Source: Nakamurella alba (GTDB taxonomy: Bacteria > Actinomycetota > Actinomycetes > Mycobacteriales > Nakamurellaceae). From it: a stretch of DNA of 64,000 nucleotides. The notes beneath the pieces are model-generated. The model saw nothing but the letters and a program-made list of their open reading frames with translations, was not told where the DNA came from and did not search any database. Positions 19,219 to 27,225 of this stretch are shown here, piece after piece. Numbering within the stretch: position 1 is the first letter of the stretch; each line of letters opens with the position of its first letter. A program made the position numbers and the translations under genes. The DNA lies in the NCBI RefSeq assembly GCF_009707545.1, contig NZ_WLYK01000008.1, positions 434,001 to 498,000 on the forward strand, read 5' to 3'.

Positions 19219-20502
19219 TCAGCTGACGAGGGCGACCTCCTTCGGGGTCACGTCCAGTTCGACGGTCCCGAGCACCTGGCCGGTCCCCAGATCGACCCGG
19301 TGCACGCTGTTGGTCGCCGGCTCGGTGACGTAGGCGATGTCGTCGTCCACGACGAGCGCCGGATGCGCGGTCTGCCACTCGGCCGGCCCGCGCCACGCCT
19401 CGATCACCGGGTAGGACTCGGCGAGCTTTCCGGCGGCGACGTCCAGCCGGTGCAGGGCTCCGTCGGTGCCGAGGATCCACGCGTCGTCGTTGCTGTCCCG
19501 ACCGACGCCGCGCCAGGTGTAGGCCACCCCGTTCGGCAGGTCCAGGACATCGAGACCAGCAGCGGTGTTGGAGGTGTCGGCCAGTGCGAGGTGCGTGAGC
19601 TCGACGCCCTCGGCATCGGGGTCGTCCTTGTAATCGACGACGGCGACCGGCGAGTCGTCCGTGACGTAGGCGTTGCCGATCCGGCCGAACTCGTCAGGGC
19701 TGTCCAGCTTTGTGAAACTGCCGCCGGAGTAGACCAGCAGTCCGTCCTGGCAGCCGAACACCACGGCCTCGCCTTCCACCACACCTTCGCCGTGGACCGA
19801 CGGGCACTGCTCGAACCGGCTCACTTCTTTGCCTGCGGCATCGAGAGCCCGCACTCCGGTGCGGGTCTCGCTGTTCCCTAGGGTCGCGAGCAGGGTGCCG
19901 TCGGCCAGTTCGACCGCGACCCCGTGGTGGGCCTCGGCCGACTCGACGTCCCGGGTCTCCGGGAGTGCAGCGACGGTCCCTCCGCCGTCCACCAGCGCGT
20001 CGGTCGGGAAGAGCTGGATCCGACCGGTGCCGTCGTCGAACAGCGCCGTGGTGCCCGCGTGCCGCACCACGTGGCCGGGTGTGGTTGCAGGAAAGGTCAG
20101 GTCGGTCAGCGCCGCTTCACCACCACGCGCGCCGGTGGCGAGCACCCGGAAGCCGCCCTCGGTGGTCACGTAGACGTGCTCGCCGTCGTCGGCGGAGTTC
20201 AGCCGGTTGAACCCGTCCAGCGGGAGATCAGCGACGGTGCCGAGAGTGTCGGCGTCCAGCACCAGGATCCCACCGTCGTAGGTGAGGGTGAGCCGGTCGC
20301 CTGCGCTCTGCGCCGTGGTGGCTGCGGACGACGGGGACGGCGATGCCGCAGAGGACGACGGTGTCGTATCAGCGGTCGGGACGGCGGTGGAGGATGAGCC
20401 TGCCTGCGCGGTGGTGCCGCATCCGCTGAGCAGGGCGAGGACGCCGGCGACGGCCGAAGTTGTGGCCATCAGCGCGCGGCGGTTCGTGGAAGGGTGGTGC
20501 AT
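19219..20502 (-). CDS. aztD: AztD-like zinc metallochaperone, beta-propeller lipoprotein
   Basis: Extracytoplasmic protein of 427 residues. The signal peptide has a lipobox at about Cys28 (LSGC), then a Ser/Thr/Ala linker to about residue 68 and a seven-bladed propeller-like repeat region. Features typical of AztD are present: His-rich loops (SAEAHHG, CPSVHGEG) and the paired cysteines in CPSV and FGCQDG. AztD stores zinc outside the membrane and passes it to the binding protein AztC. It is the last gene of the operon aztB - propeller protein - aztC - aztD, with GAAAGGA before its ATG 53 bp behind aztC. Confidence 0.85.
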   Translation of the reverse strand: MHHPSTNRRALMATTSAVAGVLALLSGCGTTAQAGSSSTAVPTADTTPSSSAASPSPSSAATTAQSAGDRLTLTYDGGILVLDADTLGTVADLPLDGFNRLNSADDGEHVYVTTEGGFRVLATGARGGEAALTDLTFPATTPGHVVRHAGTTALFDDGTGRIQLFPTDALVDGGGTVAALPETRDVESAEAHHGVAVELADGTLLATLGNSETRTGVRALDAAGKEVSRFEQCPSVHGEGVVEGEAVVFGCQDGLLVYSGGSFTKLDSPDEFGRIGNAYVTDDSPVAVVDYKDDPDAEGVELTHLALADTSNTAAGLDVLDLPNGVAYTWRGVGRDSNDDAWILGTDGALHRLDVAAGKLAESYPVIEAWRGPAEWQTAHPALVVDDDIAYVTEPATNSVHRVDLGTGQVLGTVELDVTPKEVALVS

Positions 20503-20555
20503 GGTGTCCTTTCGGGGGAGGGATGGTGCCGGGAACAGTTCGGGTGCAGCAGGTC

Positions 20556-21461
20556 TCAGGACAGGGCGGTGGTGATCCGGTCGGCGTTGACCCGGACCAT
20601 CTCGAGGTAGGTCGGCGCCTCGCCGTCCGGTGCACTCAGCGACTCGGTGAAGAGCGGGACGACATCGATCTGCAGGCCGGTCTGTTCGGCGACGACCCGG
20701 GCCAGCCGGTCCGGTTGCGAGGAGTCGGCGAAGACGGCCGGGACGCCTGCGGACCTGATCGCCTGGGCGAGATCCTGGAGGTCGGCCGCGCTCGGTGCAG
20801 CCAGGGTGGCGCCGCCGGGGATGATCGCGCCCACCAGCCGGAAGTCGTAGCGCTCCGCGAGGTATCCGAAGACGTGGTGGTTGGTCACCAGGGCGCGCCG
20901 TGCAGCGGGGATGTCGGCGAACCGCAGAGCGACCTGCTGATCGAGACCGACCAGTTCCTCGCGGTAGTCGGCGGTCACCGATGCCAACTGCGCGGTGTCG
21001 ATCCCGTCGAGGCCGGCCAGCTCGGCGGACAGCGCGTCCACCACGGCCACCATCCGGGTCGGGTCGGTCCAGAAGTGCGGGTCCGGGCCGGAGGCGTCCT
21101 CGGACGTGTACTGCAGCACGTCGATGTGCTCGCCCGCGACGAACCGTGCCACCCCGTCGTCCACCGCACGGTCCAGGTGCTGCTGGAGGCCTTCCTCCAG
21201 GCCGAGCCCGTTGGACACCAACAGCTCCGCGGTGCGCATCTGCTGGGCCTGCTGTGCGGACACCCCGGTGGAGTGCGGGTCCGCTCCCGGCGTCATCAGG
21301 GTGATGACCTCGGCCTGGTCACCGACCAGGTGGCGGGTGACGTCGCCCAGGACCGTGGTGGTCACCACCACGACCGGGCGTCCCGATCCTGTGGAGCTCG
21401 CGGATCCACATCCGACAAGAGCCAGCAGGCCCGCGAGGGCCGCGACGACAGGCCGCTTCAC
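20556..21461 (-). CDS. aztC: Zinc ABC transporter substrate-binding lipoprotein (AztC/ZnuA family)
   Basis: Cluster A-I metal-binding protein of 301 residues, lipid-anchored at Cys18 (ALVGC). Likely zinc ligands are His63 (DPHSTG), His129 (DPHFW), His195/196 (TNHHVFGY) and Asp246 (FADSS). It lacks the long His/Asp-rich loop of ZnuA, as expected for AztC, whose zinc supply comes from AztD. The GTG start overlaps the stop of the upstream propeller gene (GTGA); the longer frame upstream is a shadow. Confidence 0.9.
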   Translation of the reverse strand: MKRPVVAALAGLLALVGCGSASSTGSGRPVVVVTTTVLGDVTRHLVGDQAEVITLMTPGADPHSTGVSAQQAQQMRTAELLVSNGLGLEEGLQQHLDRAVDDGVARFVAGEHIDVLQYTSEDASGPDPHFWTDPTRMVAVVDALSAELAGLDGIDTAQLASVTADYREELVGLDQQVALRFADIPAARRALVTNHHVFGYLAERYDFRLVGAIIPGGATLAAPSAADLQDLAQAIRSAGVPAVFADSSQPDRLARVVAEQTGLQIDVVPLFTESLSAPDGEAPTYLEMVRVNADRITTALS

Positions 21462-22615
21462 AGTCCGACCTCGGCCACGTGCACCGCGCCGGCGACGTCG
21501 AGAGTTCTTGCGATCCGTGCGGCGTCGCGGTAGTCGATCTCCAGGACGCCGGTGGTGGAGCGGATGTAGGCGCGGTCGGCATCGACCGTGAGGCGCAGTG
21601 TGGCATCGACCGGCCCGGCGGTGACGGATGTCCGCCCCAGCTCGGTGCCGGTGCTGTCCCACACCGCCACGGTGCCGTCCTTCATGACGCCGACGACGTG
21701 GCCGGCGCTGTCGTCGATCGCGCTGACCAGGAGCGGGGTCTCCTTGGTGGGAACGAGCTGCCAGCTCCGCTCCCGGGTGTCGAGCAGCCAGATCCCGGCG
21801 TCGGGTGCCACCGCGGCCACTGTGGGGCGACCGGACCGGCCCGCGAAGTCCGTTGCGCGGACGGAGCGTGCGGTGCCGGTCGGGTAGGGGATCGACTCGA
21901 TCACCGCGGTGCCCTCGGTCACCGGAACCAGCAGGGCTCCCTCGGCACACCCCGCGACGACGCCGACCCTGGTGACGATGCCGCCGTGCGGATCGCCGCA
22001 GGGCGAGGAGGTCTCGATCGTTCCGTCCGCCCGCAGCACGTGGAGTTCGTCGTCGGCGGTGACCACCCAGCGATCCGCGTCGAGCGGAGCGACCATGCCG
22101 TCGGGGTCGGCGGCAGCCGTTGCCAGCACTGTGATCTCGCCCTGGCCCAGCCGGTCACGATCCAGCAGTACAGCGTCGCCACCGGCCGCGACGGCGGTCC
22201 GGTTCTCCGTCGAGTGGATCGTCGGCGTACCGGTCAGGTCCAGCTCCCCGGTGATCCGCGGCGTCGACCGGTAGTAGTGCACGTGGTCCCCGTGATCGGT
22301 GGTCCAGAGCCCGGAGTCGATGACGGCGGTCGGACCGCCGGTACGGGCTGCCAGCACGAACCGGCCGTCGTCGGCGATCCCGTCGACCGGACCGATCGCA
22401 CCGAGCGTCGTGACATCCTCGGTGGCGAGGTCGACGAGAGTGACTGCGCCGGCACCTGAGATGCCCAGCAGCGAGCGTTGCTGGTCCTGCACCTCGGAGG
22501 CGCCGGCGACAAAGCCGTGGTCGTCACCGGTCCCGACCGGCGATGCGTCGTCGACCGTCGCTCCGCACCCGGCGACAGCAACACCCAGCAGGACAGCGGC
22601 GGCGAGTCGCTTCAT
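21458..22615 (-). CDS. Beta-propeller lipoprotein in the zinc operon, possible second metallochaperone
   Basis: Lipoprotein of 385 residues, Cys17 in the lipobox VAGC. The rest is a series of short VxxVDxxTG-like beta repeats, which suggests a propeller. A histidine cluster HGDHVH at 108-113 and two cysteine-bearing loops (SPCGDPHG, AGCAEG) could bind metal. It is weakly like AztD in plan but clearly different in sequence. It is locked between permease and binding protein by 4-base overlaps at both ends, so it belongs to the zinc system. The known Azt systems have one propeller (AztD); this operon has two. Confidence 0.75.
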   Translation of the reverse strand: MKRLAAAVLLGVAVAGCGATVDDASPVGTGDDHGFVAGASEVQDQQRSLLGISGAGAVTLVDLATEDVTTLGAIGPVDGIADDGRFVLAARTGGPTAVIDSGLWTTDHGDHVHYYRSTPRITGELDLTGTPTIHSTENRTAVAAGGDAVLLDRDRLGQGEITVLATAAADPDGMVAPLDADRWVVTADDELHVLRADGTIETSSPCGDPHGGIVTRVGVVAGCAEGALLVPVTEGTAVIESIPYPTGTARSVRATDFAGRSGRPTVAAVAPDAGIWLLDTRERSWQLVPTKETPLLVSAIDDSAGHVVGVMKDGTVAVWDSTGTELGRTSVTAGPVDATLRLTVDADRAYIRSTTGVLEIDYRDAARIARTLDVAGAVHVAEVGL

Positions 22616-23463
22616 GCCGACACCCCGACAGGAGCGGTAGGGACGCGCAGGCGATCGCGCACACCGCGCAGTGCCAGTGCTCCGAGGAACAGCAGCGTCG
22701 CGACGATCGCCACGGAGGCACCGGCCGCGGTGCCCGCGTGCCAGGACAGCAGCAGTCCGCAGCACACCGACAGGCTTCCGAGAACCGCTGCACCGAGCAT
22801 GATCCGGGCGACGCTCCGGGCCCACAACAGTGCCGCAGCCGGCGGGGCCACCAGCAGTGCCACCACCAGCAACGTGCCGACGGCCCGGTAGGAGGCCACT
22901 ACGGCGATGGTGATGAGGGCGGTCATACCGAACCGTGCGGTACGGGTGCCGAGGCCGAGGGTGGAGGCGAGGCGATCGTCGAAGGTCGCTGCCACGAAAG
23001 GACGGCGCAACACTGCGGCGAGCGCAGCGACCACCATGAGACCCACTGCCAGCAGGGCGATGTCAGCGGTGCCGATGGCGAGGATGTCGCCGAAAAGGAT
23101 GGCGGTGAGATCGGTGGCGAACGAACGCGAGCCGGAGACGAGCACCACGCCGAGCGCCAGCATCCCGACGAACACCACGCCGATCGCGGTGTCGTCGGAC
23201 AGCCGCCCGCGCCGGCCGAGCCAACTGATCCCGGCACTCATCGCCGTCGCGCTCGCGGCGGCGCCCAGTACCGGTGAGGCGCCGACCAGTGCCGCGGCCG
23301 CCACCCCCGGCAGCATGCCGTGGCCGATCGCCTCGCCGAGAAAGGCGTTGCCGCGCAGCACCACCCAGGTTCCGGCGACCGCGCAGATCGTCGCGGCGAG
23401 GACGCCGCCGAGGAGGGCGCGGAGGAAGAAGTCCGCGCCGAGCGGCTCGAGGAGGAAGGGCAC
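22612..23463 (-). CDS. aztB: Zinc ABC transporter permease (AztB/ZnuB family)
   Basis: Integral membrane permease of 283 residues with about eight to nine helices, ABC-3 family. Family signatures are GEAIGHGMLPG near residue 43 and SYRAVGTLLVVALLV in the second half. The GTG start at 23463 has a -10 box TAGGTT exactly 6 nt upstream, so it is likely leaderless and first in the operon. The Zur-like box at 23476-23494 abuts this promoter. Its stop overlaps the next start (ATGA). Confidence 0.92.
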   Translation of the reverse strand: MPFLLEPLGADFFLRALLGGVLAATICAVAGTWVVLRGNAFLGEAIGHGMLPGVAAAALVGASPVLGAAASATAMSAGISWLGRRGRLSDDTAIGVVFVGMLALGVVLVSGSRSFATDLTAILFGDILAIGTADIALLAVGLMVVAALAAVLRRPFVAATFDDRLASTLGLGTRTARFGMTALITIAVVASYRAVGTLLVVALLVAPPAAALLWARSVARIMLGAAVLGSLSVCCGLLLSWHAGTAAGASVAIVATLLFLGALALRGVRDRLRVPTAPVGVSA

Positions 23464-23469
23464 GGCAGG

Positions 23470-23475
23470 AACCTA
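23470..23475 (-). promoter_or_regulatory. -10 box of the leaderless aztB operon transcript
   Basis: TAGGTT on the minus strand, 6 nt, GTG 23463. The adjacent Zur-like palindrome would block RNA polymerase here. Confidence 0.6.
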
Positions 23476-23494
23476 AATGAGAACGGCTATCGTT
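23476..23494. promoter_or_regulatory. Zur-like box between aztB and aztA
   Basis: AATGAGAACGGCTATCGTT is an imperfect 9-1-9 inverted repeat with 6 of 9 pairs matched, in the style of Fur-family zinc boxes (GAnAACGnTnTC). It abuts the aztB -10 and lies between the two divergent halves of a zinc importer. Identity as Zur is inferred from context. Confidence 0.6.
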
Positions 23495-23590
23495 AGCAAA
23501 CCGGGCTGTGGTCCGGCCGTGGCACCGGTGTCGATGTCGTCGTAGCGGGAGGACAAACGTTCCGTTGGTGGAAGAGGAGTGGGATCCAGG

Positions 23591-24463
23591 GTGAGAAGTT
23601 CGGTCGGGCAGGGCATCCGGCTGTCCGGAGTGACAGTGGTGCTGGGGTCGGTGGTGGCGCTCGACACCGTCGATCTGGAGTTGTCGGGCGGGGAGGTGGC
23701 GGCGATCGTCGGTGCCAACGGGTCCGGCAAGTCCACCCTGCTCGGCGTGCTGGGTGGCCTGGTCCGGCCGCGATCCGGGGTCGTCCATCGGCCGCCCGGC
23801 AGACCGGCGCTGGTGTCGCAGGAGTCCGAGGGGTATCGGCGGTTGCCGATCACGGTCCGACAGACGGTGACGATGGGCCGATGGGCCGAGCGGGGTCGGC
23901 TCGGCCGGATCCGCGCCTCCGACCGCGCGATCGTCCAGGGCGCGCTGGAACGCTGCGGACTCGATCAGCTGGCCGATCGCCGACTCGGCGAACTCTCCGG
24001 CGGGCAGCGTCAACGGGTGCTGGTCGCCCGGGCACTCGCCCAGCAGTCCGGAGTGATCCTGCTCGACGAACCGACGGCGGCGGCGGACTCCGCCTCCACC
24101 GATCTGATCCATCGGCTGTTGCGCGCGGCTGCCGATGCCGGGTGCCTGGTGGTGATCTCTTCACACGATCCCGCGGTCCACGGGATCGCCGATCGGACGG
24201 TCGTGCTCGACTACGGTCGCGTGACGACCGAGACGCCACGGAAATGCGGGACAGCTCGACCGGCTGGTGCCGTCCCTCCGATCAACACCGAGCCGCCGAC
24301 CGCTGCGGTACCTACGATCGGCCCCGAAGCACCCTCCGACGCCCGGCTGACACACGCCGCCGGCACGCACGAGGAGTTCGGCCCGAATACCGACGCCGGC
24401 GCGACCGAGCCCGGTCCGCCGGAAGCGCCGACGGTCAGTCGACCGGCAGCAGCGCCCCGCTGA
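23591..24463 (+). CDS. aztA: Zinc ABC transporter ATP-binding protein (AztA/ZnuC family)
   Basis: ATPase of 290 residues. Walker A GANGSGKST at 41-49, signature LSGGQ at 135-139, Walker B VILLDE at 155-160, H-loop SSHD. After the ATPase domain (about residue 210) there is an 80-residue Pro/Thr/Ala-rich tail with no domain, unusual for this family. GTG 23591 is preferred over GTG 23579 because GAAGAGGAG lies 11 nt before it. Divergent from the rest of the azt genes. The 3' end overlaps a small minus-strand zinc-ribbon frame. Confidence 0.88.
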   Translation: MRSSVGQGIRLSGVTVVLGSVVALDTVDLELSGGEVAAIVGANGSGKSTLLGVLGGLVRPRSGVVHRPPGRPALVSQESEGYRRLPITVRQTVTMGRWAERGRLGRIRASDRAIVQGALERCGLDQLADRRLGELSGGQRQRVLVARALAQQSGVILLDEPTAAADSASTDLIHRLLRAAADAGCLVVISSHDPAVHGIADRTVVLDYGRVTTETPRKCGTARPAGAVPPINTEPPTAAVPTIGPEAPSDARLTHAAGTHEEFGPNTDAGATEPGPPEAPTVSRPAAAPR

Positions 24464-24623
24464 AGGTCCGGTGGAACCGGCAACCGAGGAGGCAGCGCAA
24501 ACGCCGGCCCTCGACCCGGCGGGCGAACTCGTCGCCGGACCTCCGCACCATGTGTGTGTCCTGCAGCAGCTGCCCACCGCAGCTCGGACAGCTCCGCCCG
24601 GAGTCCACCCATGTCACCGTCAT
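24435..24623 (-). CDS. Possible small zinc-ribbon protein
   Basis: A 62-residue frame with C12-x2-C15 and C44-x3-C48, the spacing of a zinc ribbon: CPSCGG near the start and CLLGC near the end. Start ATG 24623 has GAGG close upstream. Its end overlaps aztA by 29 bp, tail to tail. Function unknown; the position beside a zinc importer is suggestive only. The regular cysteine pairs are the main argument that it is real. Confidence 0.45.
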   Translation of the reverse strand: MTVTWVDSGRSCPSCGGQLLQDTHMVRRSGDEFARRVEGRRLRCLLGCRFHRTFSGALLPVD

Positions 24624-24766
24624 GCACCTCGCCCAGCTCGTCCTCCCGGAGGTCTGCTCCCGTCCGAGACCACCAATCTGTCCGGTCCGTCACACGAAGA
24701 CCAGTTCTGCGCAGGAGTTGTCACCGAGGTGTCGCTGGATGTTCATGCCGGCGCATCGAGGGAGGT

Positions 24767-24772
24767 TAGGGT
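24767..24772 (+). promoter_or_regulatory. -10 box of a leaderless small gene
   Basis: TAGGGT, 6 nt, ATG 24779. The GGAGG at 24761-24765 overlaps the -10 and is too far from the start to act as a ribosome site. Confidence 0.55.
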
Positions 24773-24778
24773 TGTGCC

Positions 24779-25060
24779 ATGGCACTGCGCTCCTACCGGG
24801 TCACCGTCGAACTCACCGTCCTCGTCGATGACGAGGAGATCGCCGCCCGTGCGGCGGCCGAGCTCGGAGTGCTCGCGCACGGCGGCCGCACCGCGCCCGA
24901 CGGCACTGCCCCGGCGCGGGCCATCGAGGTGGACCCGCAGGAGGCCGTCGAGCTCATGGTGTGCCGCGCGATGAGTGCACCGCTGCGCCGCGAGGTCCCG
25001 GAGATCGTCTCCTCGACCGCGCGCAGCGTGGCAGCCGCGCCGGCCGCAGCCGGTCGCTGA
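24779..25060 (+). CDS. Hypothetical protein, 93 residues
   Basis: Small acidic, Ala/Glu-rich cytoplasmic protein with no family I recognise. The first 20 residues (YRVTVELTVLVDDEEIAARA) look like a beta strand followed by a helix. Supported by a leaderless -10 box at correct spacing and by the hairpin after its stop. Confidence 0.6.
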   Translation: MALRSYRVTVELTVLVDDEEIAARAAAELGVLAHGGRTAPDGTAPARAIEVDPQEAVELMVCRAMSAPLRREVPEIVSSTARSVAAAPAAAGR

Positions 25061-25105
25061 CACCAGCAGCGGTCTTCCGGCGCCGACCCCCTGGGGCCGG
25101 CTGCC

Positions 25106-25122
25106 GGTCAGCGGCGCTGACC
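25106..25122. terminator. Hairpin between convergent small genes
   Basis: GGTCAGC-GGC-GCTGACC, a perfect 7-bp stem with 3-nt loop, lies between the 93-residue gene (+) and the VOC gene (-). A longer imperfect GCGCCG pairing surrounds it. Confidence 0.6.
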
Positions 25123-25129
25123 TGGCCGT

Positions 25130-25513
25130 TCAGCCCGCGGGCGGATGCTCGCCCAGGCAGAACAGGTTGCCCTCCGGATCGGTGAGCGTGGTCCACTGGA
25201 TCCACGGCACCTCGTCGAGCACGTCCCACTTGCGTTCCGCCCCGAGCCCGACGATCCGCTGCACCTCGGATTCCCGCGTGCCCCAGGGCACGGTCAGGTC
25301 GAGATGGTGGATCTGTCGCTCCGGTCTGCCCTCGCCCAACGGCTGGAAGAACATCGGCAGCCCGCCAGGGGCGTCGCTGTTCAGGATCATGCAGCCCTCC
25401 GGGCCGGGGCTCAGCACGCCGCCCACGGCGCCCGCCCAGAATTCCGCCAGGCGGACCGGATCGGCCGCCTCCATGTTCATCGCCGCCAGCGTGACCTTCG
25501 GTGTGGTGTCCAT
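25130..25513 (-). CDS. VOC (glyoxalase-like) family protein
   Basis: Protein of 127 residues with the vicinal-oxygen-chelate fold; members are metal-dependent lyases, dioxygenases or antibiotic-binding proteins. The family pattern is seen in HHLDLTV in the middle and TTLTDPEGNLFCL near the C-terminus. ATG 25513 is preceded at 6 nt by TACCGT, so the mRNA is probably leaderless. Actual activity unknown. Confidence 0.8.
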   Translation of the reverse strand: MDTTPKVTLAAMNMEAADPVRLAEFWAGAVGGVLSPGPEGCMILNSDAPGGLPMFFQPLGEGRPERQIHHLDLTVPWGTRESEVQRIVGLGAERKWDVLDEVPWIQWTTLTDPEGNLFCLGEHPPAG

Positions 25514-25519
25514 GACGGG

Positions 25520-25525
25520 ACGGTA
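25520..25525 (-). promoter_or_regulatory. -10 box of leaderless VOC transcript
   Basis: TACCGT on the minus strand followed by CCCGTC and ATG 25513. Confidence 0.55.
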
Positions 25526-25550
25526 GCGACCGGCACCGACAGCCGCAGGA

Positions 25551-25802
25551 TCAGCGGCGTCCCCGCCACTGCGGCAGGTCGCGGTCCAGCCGCTCGGCGC
25601 GTTCCTGCGGGAGCAACTGGTTCTTCAGGTCCGAGCGCTGGTTGGAGAGCCAGTAGCCGAGACGACGTTCCTCCGGCGCGAGGGTCTGGGTCTGGCGGGG
25701 CAGATGTCCGTGCTCGGCGACGAACTCGACGACACTCTGCAACCGACGGGCCCAGGTCTCGTCGTCCGGGCGGAACCCCTGGCGGCGCGGCTCTTCGTTC
25801 AC
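25551..25802 (-). CDS. Helicase-associated (HA) domain small protein
   Basis: Protein of 83 residues built of a single helicase-associated domain: WARRLQSVVEFVAEHGHLP then RRLGYWLSNQRSDLKN. Such domains occur in arrays at the C-terminus of some helicases and as free small proteins, perhaps binding nucleic acid. GTG 25802 lies inside a 13-bp palindrome, and TAGTCA sits 6 nt upstream as a weak leaderless -10. Confidence 0.65.
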   Translation of the reverse strand: MNEEPRRQGFRPDDETWARRLQSVVEFVAEHGHLPRQTQTLAPEERRLGYWLSNQRSDLKNQLLPQERAERLDRDLPQWRGRR

Positions 25803-25831
25803 ACCGTGTGACTACCGCCGTCACGGTGTCT
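25799..25831. repeat. Overlapping inverted repeats over the HA-domain gene start
   Basis: TCACACCGTGTGA (25799-25811) is a perfect palindrome around one base. ACACCGTG (25803-25810 region) also pairs with CACGGTGT about 13 bp further on. The sites cover the start codon and weak -10 of the small gene, as an operator would. Confidence 0.45.
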
Positions 25832-25963
25832 TGAATCCTGCGCGTTGCGGAATCCCCCGATGGTTGGTGGGAGGTCCTCGGAGCGAACCCGGGGTGAACG
25901 GTCGAACCTCGCAGCGGATCGCGAAAGCGACACTTCGCCGTCACCCGGTCCCCGCTCCCGCGC

Positions 25964-25997
25964 GCCCGATCGATGCAGCTGCATACTCCGATCGGGC
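25964..25997 (-). terminator. Nested hairpin behind the DUF4432 gene
   Basis: GCCCGATCG (25964-25972) pairs perfectly with CGATCGGGC (25989-25997). The loop itself contains the 12-bp palindrome ATGCAGCTGCAT. It lies 26 bp beyond the stop of the minus-strand DUF4432 gene. Confidence 0.6.
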
Positions 25998-26022
25998 GGG
26001 CCGAACGTTCCCGAACGCCGGA

Positions 26023-27081
26023 TCAGCCGTGACCGAAGCGCAGCACCGTCGAGTACCGTCGCTCCTCGCCGTCCCCGAGCCAGATCATCGCACCGTCGTC
26101 GCGGGCCGCCTGGTCGCCGGCGGCATGGTGGGTCGCCGGTTCCAGACCCACCGCGTACGCGCCCTCGCGCAGGTGCAGCCATTGGAAGAAGCAGGGCAGC
26201 TGTGCGGGATCGACATCCACGTGGAAGGACAGGCCCAACCGGTCGTTCACGATCCCGGCCCGCACCCGCCCGTCGGCGTCCGGCCGCAACTCGTGTTCGT
26301 AGACCTGCTCGAGCGCGCCGGGCACCGGTGCGGACAGAACACGGTGGTCGAGTCCCTGCTCACGGACACTGTCGGTCTCCCACAGGGTGCGTGCCACCGC
26401 CGCGTCCAGGCGGCTGCCCTCGTCCACCAGCGGCCAGCCGACGTTGACGTGGTAGAGGAACATGTGGGGCGTCGGATCGAAACCGCGGTTCACCACCCGG
26501 TCGGTCATCCGGATGTCCGAGCCGTCCAGGTCCACCTCGTAACGGCGGTGCAGCACCAGGTGCTCGCCGAACACGGCGGCCTGCACGATCTCCGCCTCCG
26601 CCCAGAGCACGCAGCCGGTGTCCGTCCAGTCCTGCCCGTAACCGATCAGCCGGGCCGGGATCCGGGCGATGCGGCCGTGGATCGGGTGTCGCACGGTGGG
26701 CCGTGCCGGGTAGCGGTACTGGGATGCGTCCACCGTCTGCGCGGACATGATGTGGTCGAGGCCGCCGGTCACCAGCAGCCCGTTCATCCCGCGCAACGGC
26801 ATCAGCGCGTCGTCATCGGTGTCGGCGAATCGGGGATCGACGACGCCGGTCGGGGACTGCCATCCGATGCTGCATCCGTCGAACTCGGCCGCCCCGATGT
26901 CGAAGGCGCGGTCGATGAGCACCTCGAACCGCAGACCCGCCGCCGTCCGGAACTCGAGGACGCGGACACCACGCTCCGAGCCGTCGTCCAGCACCACGGC
27001 ACGCACCCCGCCGGCCGCGGCCGTCGATCCTGCCCGGCGGCGCAGCTCGCGCCGGTCCAGGTCCTGTCCGTGCAGCAGCAT
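26023..27081 (-). CDS. DUF4432 (aldose-1-epimerase-like) family protein
   Basis: Protein of 352 residues resembling galactose-mutarotase-like DUF4432 proteins, thought to act on sugars. Characteristic segments are LIDRAFDIGAAEFDG near residue 55, a central HPIHGRIARIPA, a FLYHVNVGWPLVDEGS segment and a C-terminal GLEPATHH. No ribosome site is visible before ATG 27081, and the frame stays open upstream, so the start is uncertain by a few residues. No sugar genes are adjacent; the substrate is unknown. Confidence 0.8.
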   Translation of the reverse strand: MLLHGQDLDRRELRRRAGSTAAAGGVRAVVLDDGSERGVRVLEFRTAAGLRFEVLIDRAFDIGAAEFDGCSIGWQSPTGVVDPRFADTDDDALMPLRGMNGLLVTGGLDHIMSAQTVDASQYRYPARPTVRHPIHGRIARIPARLIGYGQDWTDTGCVLWAEAEIVQAAVFGEHLVLHRRYEVDLDGSDIRMTDRVVNRGFDPTPHMFLYHVNVGWPLVDEGSRLDAAVARTLWETDSVREQGLDHRVLSAPVPGALEQVYEHELRPDADGRVRAGIVNDRLGLSFHVDVDPAQLPCFFQWLHLREGAYAVGLEPATHHAAGDQAARDDGAMIWLGDGEERRYSTVLRFGHG

Positions 27082-27213
27082 GCCGTCGGATCCGTTCTGC
27101 TCGTACGCGCGCCGACCGGGTGCCGCCGCGCCGCCGGTGCATTGTGACGGCAGGCCGTGTCCGGGCGCCGTCGAGGGTCTCGCGGATCACCCGGATCGAA
27201 CCGGCTGCTCTCC

Positions 27214-27219
27214 TAGAGT
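27214..27219 (+). promoter_or_regulatory. -10 box of a leaderless mannosyltransferase transcript
   Basis: TAGAGT, 6 nt, GTG 27226; no ribosome site. Confidence 0.6.
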
Positions 27220-27225
27220 GTCCTG

